NCBI GenBank assembly: GCA_035455185.1
Contig: DATIFQ010000449.1
Location: 1-8,691 of the forward strand
Reading direction: 5' to 3'
DNA length: 8,691 bases
Source of the DNA: JAEHDI01 sp035455185
GTDB lineage: Bacteria > Acidobacteriota > Terriglobia > Bryobacterales > Bryobacteraceae
Shown here: one piece after another, positions 1 to 6,765 of the stretch
Numbering within the stretch: the stretch's first letter is position 1
Layout of the letters: each line of letters opens with the position of its first letter
Translations under genes and position numbers: made by a program
The notes under the pieces: generated by a model
What the model was told of the DNA's origin: nothing
Seen by the model: the letters and a program-made list of their open reading frames with translations, nothing else
Database searches by the model: none

Positions 1-77
1 TGTCTTGCGGCTCCCGTTCCGACGGCCGCGCCTGCCGCGATCAGACCAAGAAAATCCCTACGTCTAACACTCTCCAT
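1..77 (-). CDS. N-terminus of an exported protein with a twin-arginine (Tat) signal peptide; partial
   Basis: The reading frame starts at an ATG (bases 77-75) and runs off the left edge after 25 complete codons. The visible residues begin MESVRRRDFLGLIAAGAA and continue V-G-T-G-A-A-R. This is an R-R-x-F-L twin-arginine motif followed by a short hydrophobic, Ala/Gly-rich stretch, which is the plan of a Tat signal peptide. The mature protein is therefore probably exported folded, often with a cofactor. A purine-rich AGGGA (minus strand, bases 87-83) lies five bases before the ATG and supports this start. The gene follows trxB by 52 bases on the same strand and could be cotranscribed. Too little is visible to name a family: oxidoreductases and many other exported acidobacterial proteins carry similar signals. 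The Tat signal is fairly secure, the product is unknown. Confidence 0.75.
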   Translation of the reverse strand, partial: MESVRRRDFLGLIAAGAAVGTGAAR

Positions 78-129
78 GAGTTTCCCTGCCGCCGTTTCCA
101 GTCGGTCCACCGGGGTACGGGGGATCGCC

Positions 130-1053
130 TTAGTGACCTTCCGCCTCCAGGAGCCGTTCCGCCTCCAGGGCCGCCATGCATCCCGCTCCGGCCGCGGTGA
201 TCGCTTGCCGGTAGACCCGGTCCTGCACGTCCCCAGCGTGAAAGACGCCTGTAACGCTCGTGCGCGCTCCGCCTTTCGAGACGATGTAGCCGTCCGGATC
301 CAGTTCGATCTGTCCCGCGAAGACTTTTGTGTTCGGGACGTGGCCGATCGCCACGAAGAAGCCGTCCACCTCCTGCTCCCACAAGTGGCCGTCCTTCGTG
401 CTTCTCAGACGCACGCCCGTCACGACGCCCTTCTCCACGTCGAAGACGTCGTCCACAACTGTATTCGTCAGCCACTTGATCTTCGGGTTGGCGTGCGCGC
501 GTTCCAACATGATCTTCGAGGCGCGAAACTCGTCACGCCGGTGGACTACCGTGACCTCGGAGCCGAAGCGAGTCAGGAAATTCGCCTCCTCCATTGCCGA
601 GTCGCCTCCGCCGATCACCATGATCTTCTTACCGCGGTAGAAGAAGCCGTCGCAGGTGGCGCATGAGCTTACGCCATGTCCGATCAGCTTCTGCTCATTG
701 GGCAGCCCGAGCCAGCGCGCTGACGCTCCCGAGGCGATGATCAGCGCGCGCGTCTCCTGCCAGTCGCCGTCAACGTTCAGCCGGCACGGTCGCTTACTCA
801 GGTCCGCCTCAATGACCGTCCCGTTCATGTACTCGGCCCCGAAACTCTCGGCCTGCTTCTTGATATTCTCGACGAGTTCCGGGCCGTTGATCCCTTCCGG
901 AAAACCGGGAAAGTTCTCCACCAGCGTGGTCAGCGACAGTTGTCCACCGGGTTCGTAGCCGCTTACCACCAGGGGTTTCAGATTGGCGCGAGCGGCGTAA
1001 ACTGCGGCCGTGTTACCCGCGCAGCCGGATCCGACAATGATTACGTTTTGCAT
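130..1053 (-). CDS. trxB: Thioredoxin reductase (NADPH, FAD flavoprotein)
   Basis: A 307-residue protein, the normal length for low-molecular-weight bacterial thioredoxin reductase, which passes electrons from NADPH through FAD to a redox-active disulfide and on to thioredoxin in the cytoplasm. Visible motifs in order: N-terminal FAD-binding GSGCAG (residues 8-13), GGQL (36-39), the active-site CATC (131-134) followed by D135, the NADPH-binding GGGDSA (148-153), HRR (171-173) that typically recognises the NADPH 2'-phosphate, and a C-terminal FAD-contacting stretch with GDVQD and RQAITAAGAGC. The FAD loop has Cys11 where Pro is more common (GSGPAG). No strong Shine-Dalgarno precedes the ATG at 1053, but the FAD motif begins at residue 8, so little else is possible. 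It lies 65 bases downstream of feoB and 52 upstream of the Tat-signal gene. No thioredoxin gene is seen here. Confidence 0.97.
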   Translation of the reverse strand: MQNVIIVGSGCAGNTAAVYAARANLKPLVVSGYEPGGQLSLTTLVENFPGFPEGINGPELVENIKKQAESFGAEYMNGTVIEADLSKRPCRLNVDGDWQETRALIIASGASARWLGLPNEQKLIGHGVSSCATCDGFFYRGKKIMVIGGGDSAMEEANFLTRFGSEVTVVHRRDEFRASKIMLERAHANPKIKWLTNTVVDDVFDVEKGVVTGVRLRSTKDGHLWEQEVDGFFVAIGHVPNTKVFAGQIELDPDGYIVSKGGARTSVTGVFHAGDVQDRVYRQAITAAGAGCMAALEAERLLEAEGH

Positions 1054-1118
1054 GGGAGGAATGAACCTGCGTTGGAATTTCTTATGCTAGCATGACGCCG
1101 CCGGAGCCCTGCTCGATT
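1054..1118. other. feoB-trxB intergenic spacer
   Basis: This 65-base gap separates the feoB stop from the trxB start. It contains a perfect 10-base palindrome, ATGCTAGCAT (1084-1093), too short and AT-poor in its flanks to be called a terminator. On the minus strand TGCTAGCAT could act as a weak extended -10 for trxB (four of six hexamer matches), but no -35 supports it. No run of Ts follows any hairpin, so readthrough from feoB into trxB is plausible. Confidence 0.35.
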
Positions 1119-3026
1119 TCAGGCGCCTGTCCACAAGCGGACCAACTGGTTGGCGACCAGCGCGCCCGCGTATGCCAGTCCACCCATGTAGCAGAATTGC
1201 AGCACCGGCCATTTCCATCCGCCCGTCTCGCGGCGCACAACCGCAATCGTCGACATGCACTGCATTGCAAACGCGAAGAAGACCAGGAGAGCCACCGCGC
1301 CCCCAAGGTGCAGATCCTGCCGCAGCGCCGCTTGAAGGCCGATGGACTGCGCGTCGCCCTCCATTCCGTAGATCGTGCCCAGTGTGCCGACGATCACCTC
1401 GCGCGCGGCAAGCGACGTGATCAGTCCGATACCGATCTTCCAGTTGAAGCCCAGCGGCCGAATCAGAGGCTCCACCGTCCGGCCGATTGTGCCGGCGACG
1501 CTGTCCGCAATCGCGGGCGCCCGGCCGCTCTGCAACGGCAGGTGCGCCATGATCCACAGGATGACTGCCATGAGCAGAATCACCGTGCCCGCCCGCCGCA
1601 AGAATATCTTGGAGCGATCGAGCAGCCGCAGACCGAGCGATTGCAGCGTCGGCCAGCGGTAAGGCGGCATCTCCAAAACGAACGGCGTCCGTTCGCTCTT
1701 CAGGATCGACGATTTCAGCAGTCGCGCTGTCGTCACTGCCGCTAGAAAGCCGAGCAAGTACAATCCCAGCAGCGCCGCCGCCCGCGTGCCGAGAAACGGC
1801 CCCAGCAGCCTGCGCTCCGGAAGGAACGCGGCGATGATCAGCGTGTACACCGGCAGCCGAGCCGAGCAGGTCATGAACGGGGCGATCAGGATTGTCGCGA
1901 TACGGTCCCGCTTGTTCTCGATCGTGCGTGTCGCCAAAATCGCCGGCACGGCGCATGCGTACGCCGACAACAGCGGGATGAACGACTTGCCCTGCAGCCC
2001 GACCCGCGCCATCGTCCGGTCGGCGATCAGCGCCGCCCGGGCCAGGTAGCCGGAATCCTCCAGAATTCCGATGAACAGAAACAGCAGCAGGATCTGGGGC
2101 AGGAAGACCACCACCGAGCCCACACCGCCCCACACACCCTCGATCAAGAGGGAGCGCAGCGCGGACTCCGGCAAAAGGTTCTCCAGCCATGCACCCGACA
2201 TCAGCACCAGGGATTGGATCCCGTCCATCAACGGCCGCGCCCAAGAAAAAATCGACTGAAAGACGGCAACCACAACCAGCCCGAAAACAATCGGGCCTTT
2301 CAGCGGATGGAGAAAGATCGCATCCAGACGGCGTGTCCAGCGCGGTGGTGCCGGGGGGTGATACGCCGCCCGGTCTCCAAGGCGCCCTGCCCACTGCCGG
2401 CAGTGCGGCACGTCGTGAATGACGGGAAGTTCCACCGGCGCGGGTACTCCCACTGTGCCGCCCAGGAACTTGAACACCGTGTCGACGCCCTCGCCGCGGG
2501 AGGCGCTGATCAGAGTTACGGGCGCGCCCAGTTGTCGCGCCAAAGCCTCGACGTCGAGCTTTCCGCCGCGGGCTCGCAAGTCGTCCGCCATGTTCAGGAT
2601 CACCAGAGTTGGGATCCCGAGAGCCAGCACGGGCGCCGCCAGCACCAGGTGCCGCCCGAGGTTGGTCGCATCGAGGATCAGCAGAATAGCATCAGGCTTC
2701 GACACCCCCTCCATGCAACCCTGAAGGACGTCGAACGTCACCTGTTCGTCTTCGCTCCGGGGAGACAGACTGTAAACCCCCGGCAGGTCGACCACAGTGA
2801 CCTCTTTGTTCGCACCCAAGCGCGCCTGCCCGATCCGCTGCTCGACCGTCACGCCAGGAAAATTGGCTACCTTCTGCCGCAGCCCGGTGAGCCGGTTGAA
2901 CAGTGTCGACTTCCCCGAGTTCGGCGGTCCCACGATCGCCACCGTGCGAGGTCCGGCGCCCTTTTTGTGTGTCGGTACCGCCAGTGTGGTCGTCGGCGCG
3001 GAGCCGCAGCCGTGACAATCGCTCAT
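1119..3026 (-). CDS. feoB: Ferrous iron transport protein B (GTPase-permease)
   Basis: A 635-residue inner-membrane Fe(II) importer with a cytoplasmic G domain and a helical pore domain. G-protein motifs: G1 GPPNSGKST (33-41), G2 Thr60 in PGVTVE, G3 DLPG (80-83), G4 NMAD (145-148) and G5 SAS (174-176). NMAD in place of NKxD is usual for FeoB. The membrane part starts near residue 245 and holds two gate-like repeats. Cysteines sit at positions resembling the conserved gate cysteines: Cys358 in ACAVPA, Cys387 in CSARLP and Cys590 in MQCMST. The C-terminus ends just after the last helix, making it shorter than the roughly 770-residue E. coli protein. The N-terminus has a small CHGCG motif (residues 4-8), a possible metal-binding tag. 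The ATG at 3026 has AGGAG six bases upstream, overlapping the feoA stop, so the two genes are probably translationally coupled. Confidence 0.97.
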   Translation of the reverse strand: MSDCHGCGSAPTTTLAVPTHKKGAGPRTVAIVGPPNSGKSTLFNRLTGLRQKVANFPGVTVEQRIGQARLGANKEVTVVDLPGVYSLSPRSEDEQVTFDVLQGCMEGVSKPDAILLILDATNLGRHLVLAAPVLALGIPTLVILNMADDLRARGGKLDVEALARQLGAPVTLISASRGEGVDTVFKFLGGTVGVPAPVELPVIHDVPHCRQWAGRLGDRAAYHPPAPPRWTRRLDAIFLHPLKGPIVFGLVVVAVFQSIFSWARPLMDGIQSLVLMSGAWLENLLPESALRSLLIEGVWGGVGSVVVFLPQILLLFLFIGILEDSGYLARAALIADRTMARVGLQGKSFIPLLSAYACAVPAILATRTIENKRDRIATILIAPFMTCSARLPVYTLIIAAFLPERRLLGPFLGTRAAALLGLYLLGFLAAVTTARLLKSSILKSERTPFVLEMPPYRWPTLQSLGLRLLDRSKIFLRRAGTVILLMAVILWIMAHLPLQSGRAPAIADSVAGTIGRTVEPLIRPLGFNWKIGIGLITSLAAREVIVGTLGTIYGMEGDAQSIGLQAALRQDLHLGGAVALLVFFAFAMQCMSTIAVVRRETGGWKWPVLQFCYMGGLAYAGALVANQLVRLWTGA

Positions 3027-3032
3027 TTCGAG

Positions 3033-3037
3033 CTCCT
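3033..3037 (-). promoter_or_regulatory. Ribosome binding site of feoB
   Basis: On the minus strand the sequence TAGGAGCTCGAAATG joins the feoA stop codon (TAG, 3038-3036) to the feoB start. AGGAG overlaps the stop and lies six bases from the ATG. This fixes the feoB start and suggests that ribosomes ending feoA can reinitiate on feoB. Confidence 0.85.
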
Positions 3038-3305
3038 ACGGGCGGAATTTTGGGGGTTTTCGAAGCATCAGATGGGTAGCAGTCTCCCGCCGAAGGGCGA
3101 CCTCGGAGCCGTCGACGCGGTATACCCGCGGATCGCCGCCCGGCGCGCTGCCGGCTGCCGTAACCCGGCTTCCCGGCAAGAAGCCCAGCTCCATCAGCCG
3201 CCGCGACATGTCCTCCGGCAGTTCAAGATGGTCGAGAACGCCGTGTTCCCCTTCGCGGAGGTCCGTCAGGGATCGCGGGCTTCTGTTGAAACTCAGTTGC
3301 ACCAC
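3036..3305 (-). CDS. feoA: Ferrous iron transport protein A (small SH3-like FeoA)
   Basis: An 89-residue protein that is one FeoA domain, the small cytoplasmic partner needed for FeoB-driven Fe(II) uptake. The FeoA signature is clear from about residue 12 to 82: a SLTDLREGE strand, the helix DMSRRLMELGFLPGSRV, then short beta strands containing GGDPRVYRVDGSEVALRR. This matches the E. coli FeoA pattern of R-x-K/R-L-x-x-L-G-x-L-P-G-S. The start is GTG at 3305; a second GTG follows at once (3302), so the exact first residue is uncertain by one codon. There is no convincing Shine-Dalgarno, and a promoter-like -10 ends six bases before the GTG, so the mRNA may be leaderless. The gene leads the feoA-feoB pair (nine-base gap) and is divergent from the MerR-TPR gene. 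Confidence 0.94.
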   Translation of the reverse strand: MVQLSFNRSPRSLTDLREGEHGVLDHLELPEDMSRRLMELGFLPGSRVTAAGSAPGGDPRVYRVDGSEVALRRETATHLMLRKPPKFRP

Positions 3306-3311
3306 GATTGT

Positions 3312-3340
3312 AGTATGAGACCTCGTTGTCGGAAAGTCAA
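3312..3340 (-). promoter_or_regulatory. Putative sigma-70-type promoter of feoAB
   Basis: On the minus strand, TTGACT (bases 3340-3335; five of six matches to the -35 consensus) is followed after exactly 17 bases by CATACT (3317-3312; four of six to the -10 consensus). The GTG of feoA lies six bases beyond the -10, so the expected transcription start falls at or within a base or two of the start codon. An overlapping TACAAT two bases further on would place initiation inside the gene and is 22 bases from the -35. No convincing Fur-box inverted repeat was seen. Confidence 0.55.
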
Positions 3341-3374
3341 GGAGCCTCCACCCTACGGGAAACCTCTCTTCCCA

Positions 3375-3383
3375 TGCTACAAT
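3375..3383 (+). promoter_or_regulatory. Putative extended -10 promoter of the MerR-TPR gene
   Basis: TGCTACAAT is a TG-n extended -10 element with the hexamer TACAAT, five of six matches to consensus. There is no good -35 at the usual distance, which is typical of extended -10 promoters. The GTG start codon at 3391 lies seven bases after the hexamer, so transcription would begin at or next to the start codon and the message would be leaderless. The absence of a Shine-Dalgarno sequence before 3391 agrees with this. Confidence 0.5.
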
Positions 3384-3390
3384 TTCTCGC

Positions 3391-4344
3391 GTGCTGGGTA
3401 GCGAGCCAAAGCAGGGCTACTCCCGTATCGAGGTCCGCCGCATGCTCAACTTCACTGAGCGGCAGCTTCGAAGCTGGGAGAAAGACCGCCTCATCCCGCG
3501 TCTGGAGACATTTGCCTTCTCCGATCTCATCGCCCTGCGCACACTCGTGCAGCTCAAGCGAGCCGGAATCTCTACCCCGAAGATCCGGCGCGCCGTCGAG
3601 GCGCTGCGAGACAAGCTAAGCGCCGTCTCCGACCCTCTCCGCGATCTCAAAATCTTCTCTGACGGAAGAAAAATTACCGTTCAGGTCGAGGGCGGCAAGA
3701 TGGAGCCGGTGTCCGGCCAGTTGCTCCTCGATTTCGACCGTGAATCGCTCCACAAAATGCTCTCGTTTCCTCGCCATGGCGATCGGGATGACGACAAGGC
3801 TGCACGCCAGGCCCGCCAACTCGAAGCCACCCTCTGGTTCGAGAAGGCCTTGGAACTTGAACAGACCGGATCCCCCGTCGTCGAGATCATCGGTGCGTAC
3901 GAGAAGGCCGTCGCACTCGACCCGCTATCGGCTGGCGCGTTCGTGAACCTGGGCACCATCTATTTCCACCAGCGGAAATGGGACGAGGCCGAGCGCAATT
4001 ACCGCAAGGCTCTCGAGGCCGACTCGAGCTACTCGCTCGCCCACTTTAATCTCGGCAACCTGTACGACGAAAAGGGGGATCGCTCCAAGGCCTTCCTGCA
4101 CTACCTGATGGCGATCCGCCTCAACCCGTCCTACGGCGACGCACACTACAACCTCGCCCTTCTCTACCAGAGCTCCGGCCAGGCTCTCCGCGCAGTCCGC
4201 CACTGGAAAGCCTACCTGAAAATCGACCCCGCTAGTCCCTGGGCGGCCATCGCCCGGCAGGAACTCGACAAGCTCTGCCGCGACACAATCGTGACCGGCT
4301 CCAAGTCGCGCACCCGGGGTCCCGACGCCGAAAGTGTATCCTAG
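3391..4344 (+). CDS. MerR-type helix-turn-helix protein with C-terminal TPR repeats
   Basis: A 317-residue protein with two parts. Residues about 10-75 form a MerR-like winged helix: YSRIEVRRML, then FTERQLRSWEKDRLIP, then FSDLIALRTLVQLKRAGIS and KIRRAVEALR, matching the recognition helix, wing and second helix pair. Residues about 86-125 look like a small beta-rich linker (ILxDG-type, with KITVQVEGGKMEP). Residues about 147-282 form four TPR-like units; the clearest are at 181-214, 215-248 and 249-282, with W/N-L-G-x-x-Y and A-x-x-x-x-A-I/L-x-x-x-P spacing. No long MerR dimerisation coiled coil or effector-binding cysteines are seen. It is probably a cytoplasmic DNA-binding regulator or scaffold that uses TPRs for protein contacts. 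The GTG start gives a complete HTH. It is divergent from feoA and 69 bases before the DUF2760 gene, with no clear terminator between. Target and ligand are unknown. Confidence 0.88.
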   Translation: MLGSEPKQGYSRIEVRRMLNFTERQLRSWEKDRLIPRLETFAFSDLIALRTLVQLKRAGISTPKIRRAVEALRDKLSAVSDPLRDLKIFSDGRKITVQVEGGKMEPVSGQLLLDFDRESLHKMLSFPRHGDRDDDKAARQARQLEATLWFEKALELEQTGSPVVEIIGAYEKAVALDPLSAGAFVNLGTIYFHQRKWDEAERNYRKALEADSSYSLAHFNLGNLYDEKGDRSKAFLHYLMAIRLNPSYGDAHYNLALLYQSSGQALRAVRHWKAYLKIDPASPWAAIARQELDKLCRDTIVTGSKSRTRGPDAESVS

Positions 4345-4402
4345 AAGTTCGACCATCGAATCCCAGCCGCGACCAAAGGGAGCGGTCCGACAAAGCAGTT
4401 TC

Positions 4403-4407
4403 GGAGA
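4403..4407 (+). promoter_or_regulatory. Ribosome binding site of the DUF2760 gene
   Basis: GGAGA sits six bases before the TTG at 4414 and decides this unusual start codon. The surrounding 69-base gap (4345-4413) shows no strong terminator hairpin and no separate promoter that I can defend, so readthrough from the MerR-TPR gene is likely. Confidence 0.7.
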
Positions 4408-4413
4408 CAAACC

Positions 4414-4935
4414 TTGACCCGCTTGTTGCAAGCCATTCGCAGTTTCTTTTCGATTCTCTTCTCCGGCCGGCTGCCCGCCGATGTCGCCGCTGCGCTCGGC
4501 CTGGCGAAAGCGGCTCCTAAGCCCGGAACCCGTCCGCCGGAGCCACCCGTGCGTCCGGTTGATGGAGCGCTCCAGTTGTTGGCCATCCTCCAGCGGGACG
4601 CCCGCCTCGTCGACTTCCTCCTGGAAGACGTCTCCGGCTATTCCGACGAGCAGGTCGGCTCCGCCGTCCGTAGCCTCCACGAGCAGTGCCGCCAGGTGCT
4701 TACCCGGTATCTACGCCTGTCGCCGGTCATCGACGGCGTGGAAGGCACGTATACCAAGGTGGAATCGCCCGACCCCGCCCGGGTGAAGTTCATTGGCAAC
4801 CTTCCCACCAAGGGAACCCCTGCCGGCGGAACGCTCCGTCACAAGGGGTGGCGCGCGGAGAAGATCGATCTGCCGCCGGTCGACCGACGGCACGACCTCA
4901 GCGTCATCGCCCCGGCGGAAATCGAAGTCGAGTAG
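4414..4935 (+). CDS. DUF2760 family protein, Hsp70-associated, function unknown
   Basis: A 173-residue protein. Residues 1-30 form an amphipathic or weakly hydrophobic segment (RSFFSILFSGRL) that might touch a membrane or partner, followed by a Pro-rich linker at about 34-48. Residues about 50-172 match my recollection of DUF2760: ALQLLAILQRDARLVDFL, EDVSGYSDEQVGSAVR, a helix with HEQCRQVL, then a beta part with VKFIGNLP, GTLRHKGWRAEKIDLP and a final IAPAEIEVE. From memory this domain is typically encoded beside Hsp70-like genes of the kind found here. Its biochemical role is not known to me. The start is TTG with a good Shine-Dalgarno. It ends seven bases before the first Hsp70 start and lies in the same reading frame as it, separated by one TAG and two sense codons. 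A cofactor or adaptor role for the Hsp70 pair is inference. Confidence 0.85.
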   Translation: MTRLLQAIRSFFSILFSGRLPADVAAALGLAKAAPKPGTRPPEPPVRPVDGALQLLAILQRDARLVDFLLEDVSGYSDEQVGSAVRSLHEQCRQVLTRYLRLSPVIDGVEGTYTKVESPDPARVKFIGNLPTKGTPAGGTLRHKGWRAEKIDLPPVDRRHDLSVIAPAEIEVE

Positions 4936-4941
4936 CCTGCA

Positions 4942-6765
4942 TTGCAGCCAACATACGTCATCGGCATCGACCTCGGCACCACGAACTGTGGCCTTGCATT
5001 CGCCGAAGCACGCGTGGAGTCGCCGCATCAGTTGCCGACTGTGCTTCCGTTCGCGGTTCCACAACTGGTGAACCCGGGCGAGGTTCGCGAGGAAGCTCTC
5101 CTCCCCTCGGCGCTGTTCCTTCCCGGTCCCACCGACTTCCCCGCCGGCTCCATCGCGCTTCCCTGGGATCCGGAACCGGCGGCCGTCACGGGCCAACTCG
5201 CGCAAAAGCGCGGTGTCGAGAATACCCGCCGTCTCGTTGCGTCTGCCAAATCATGGCTCTGCCATGCGGGGGTCGACCGCACTTCACCCATCCTGCCTGT
5301 TGGCGCGCCGGACGGCGCGCCGAAGATCTCTCCGGTTGAGGCGTCGCGGCGATATCTGGAGCACTTGCGCAACGCCTGGAATTGGGCGCGCCCGGATGCG
5401 TCATTCGATGCGCAGAATATCCTCGTGACCGTTCCCGCGTCGTTCGACGCTGTCGCTCGCGACCTTACCCTGCGCGCCGCGGGAGACGCCGGCTACGCGA
5501 ATGTCGTTCTGCTCGAGGAGCCGCAGGCGGCTTTCTACGCCTGGATTGAGCGCCACCCGGACTGGCGCGATCGGGTGCGCGTCGGCGATCTCATCCTCGT
5601 CGTCGACATCGGCGGCGGCACCACCGACTTTACGCTCATCGCCGTCACTGAGCGCGACGGCGAGCTTCAACTGGAACGCGTCGCCGTAGGCGAACACATC
5701 CTGCTTGGCGGCGACAATATGGACCTCGCGCTCGCGCGCTTCATCGAGCAGCAGCTCTCCGCGGGAGGGCGGAAGATCGATTCCTTCCAACTCCACGCGC
5801 TTTGGCAAAATTGCCGGCTCGCCAAGGAGCGTCTGCTCGAAGACGGGAACACGGCCGAAGAACACCCGGTGACCATTCTCGGTAAAGGCTCGGGGCTGGT
5901 TGGCGGAACCATCAAGGCGGCTCTCCGCCGGGGAGACATAGAACGCATCCTGCTCGACGGTTTCTTCCCGCAAACATCGAGCAACGATATGCCGCAGCGC
6001 CGCCGCGCCGGTTTGCAGGAACTCGGCCTGCCGTACGCCGCCGACGCCGCGATTACGCGGCACCTCGCGCGCTTTCTCCGCCAGCAGGCCTCATCCGCCG
6101 AGCACGGCTCAGTACGTCGCGGCCCGAGCGGCCTCGCCTGTCCGACGCACGTTCTCTTCAACGGCGGTGTGCTGCGCGCCGGGCTTGTCCGGGAACGTCT
6201 GCTCTCCACGCTGAACGTCTGGCTTGACGGCGAAAGCATGCCGGCTGCCAGGCCCCTCGAGGGGGACGACCTCATGCACGCCGTCTCCCGCGGCGCGGCC
6301 TACTATGGTCTTGCGAGGCTCGGCCACGGAGTTCGCATCCGCGGCGGCGTCTCGCGCACATACTACGTCGGCATCGAGACCGCCATGCCCGCTGTGCCCG
6401 GCCTTCCGGCTCCGCTCAAAGCGCTCACCGTCGCTCCGTTCGGTATGGAGGAGGGAACAGAGCTGCGTCTAACCGGGCGTGAATTCGGTCTTGTCGTCGG
6501 TGAACCGGCCGAGTTCCGTTTCCTCACCTCTGCGTCGCGCAAGGACGACCCCGCTGGTCATCTCCTCGATGAGGTGGGCGACGACGTCGAAGAACTTTCT
6601 CCCATGGAAGTCACCTTGCCTTCGGCCGGCGACGCCGGAGAAGTCGTGCCGGTTACCCTGGAGACCGTCGTTACTGAAACCGGCCTCCTCCAGTTATGGT
6701 GCGTGGCCCGCGACGGTCGCCGCTGGAAGCTCGAATTCAACGTTCGCGAACGGGTTTCTCCATGA
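4942..6765 (+). CDS. Hsp70-family protein 1 (divergent, DnaK-like ATPase)
   Basis: A 607-residue cytoplasmic ATPase of the actin/Hsp70 fold. Motifs: phosphate-1 DLGTTNC (10-16), the lysine in SAKSWL (K103, in the place of DnaK Lys70), TVPASFD (163-169), LLEEPQAAF (190-198), phosphate-2 VVDIGGGTTDF (220-230), GGDNMD (256-261), AKERLL (294-299), the adenosine-type segment VLFNGGVLRAG (404-414) and GAAYYG (451-456). ATP binding and hydrolysis therefore look intact. After the nucleotide domain the DnaK linker is replaced by GVRIRGGVSRTYYVGIE, followed by a beta-rich domain to about residue 602. There is no helical lid and no EEVD-like tail. The TTG at 4942 is the only plausible start between the upstream in-frame TAG and the phosphate-1 motif. 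Its 3' end overlaps the next gene by four bases. Client and partners are unknown; it is not the housekeeping DnaK. Confidence 0.93.
   Translation: MQPTYVIGIDLGTTNCGLAFAEARVESPHQLPTVLPFAVPQLVNPGEVREEALLPSALFLPGPTDFPAGSIALPWDPEPAAVTGQLAQKRGVENTRRLVASAKSWLCHAGVDRTSPILPVGAPDGAPKISPVEASRRYLEHLRNAWNWARPDASFDAQNILVTVPASFDAVARDLTLRAAGDAGYANVVLLEEPQAAFYAWIERHPDWRDRVRVGDLILVVDIGGGTTDFTLIAVTERDGELQLERVAVGEHILLGGDNMDLALARFIEQQLSAGGRKIDSFQLHALWQNCRLAKERLLEDGNTAEEHPVTILGKGSGLVGGTIKAALRRGDIERILLDGFFPQTSSNDMPQRRRAGLQELGLPYAADAAITRHLARFLRQQASSAEHGSVRRGPSGLACPTHVLFNGGVLRAGLVRERLLSTLNVWLDGESMPAARPLEGDDLMHAVSRGAAYYGLARLGHGVRIRGGVSRTYYVGIETAMPAVPGLPAPLKALTVAPFGMEEGTELRLTGREFGLVVGEPAEFRFLTSASRKDDPAGHLLDEVGDDVEELSPMEVTLPSAGDAGEVVPVTLETVVTETGLLQLWCVARDGRRWKLEFNVRERVSP

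Larger units (their letters stand above)
3307..3383. repeat. Inverted pair of 11-base sequences flanking the divergent promoter region
   Basis: ATTGTAGTATG at 3307-3317 and CATGCTACAAT at 3373-3383 are reverse complements except at one base (10 of 11), separated by 55 bases. Each copy lies directly upstream of a start codon and contains the -10-like element of the gene it faces (feoA to the left, the MerR-TPR gene to the right). They may simply be two similar promoters. They may also be half-sites for a shared regulator. The intergenic region holds no other gene. Confidence 0.5.

Noticed and set aside
1087..2394. Open frame of 435 codons on the minus strand inside feoB
   Set aside because: It overlaps feoB in another frame; the composition is Arg/Gly/Ala-rich and no family is recognisable, while feoB shows all G motifs and transmembrane segments.
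3306..3390. Fur box or iron riboswitch ahead of feoA
   Set aside because: I looked for a GATAATGATAATCATTATC-like repeat and found no convincing match; the leaderless layout leaves no room for a riboswitch.
2214..3401. Long open frame (395 codons) on the plus strand opposite feoB and feoA
   Set aside because: It is antisense to two well-supported genes, has no recognisable domain and an Arg/His/Pro/Gln-rich composition typical of shadow frames in GC-rich DNA.
4345..4413. Terminator or separate promoter between the MerR-TPR and DUF2760 genes
   Set aside because: There is no stable hairpin with a T-run and no paired -35/-10 hexamers with acceptable spacing.
6742..6751. Perfect palindrome GTTCGCGAAC just before the Hsp70 2 start
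   Set aside because: It lies within the last codons of Hsp70 protein 1 (N-V-R-E-R), and a 10-base GC-rich palindrome is expected by chance in this composition; there is no promoter beside it.
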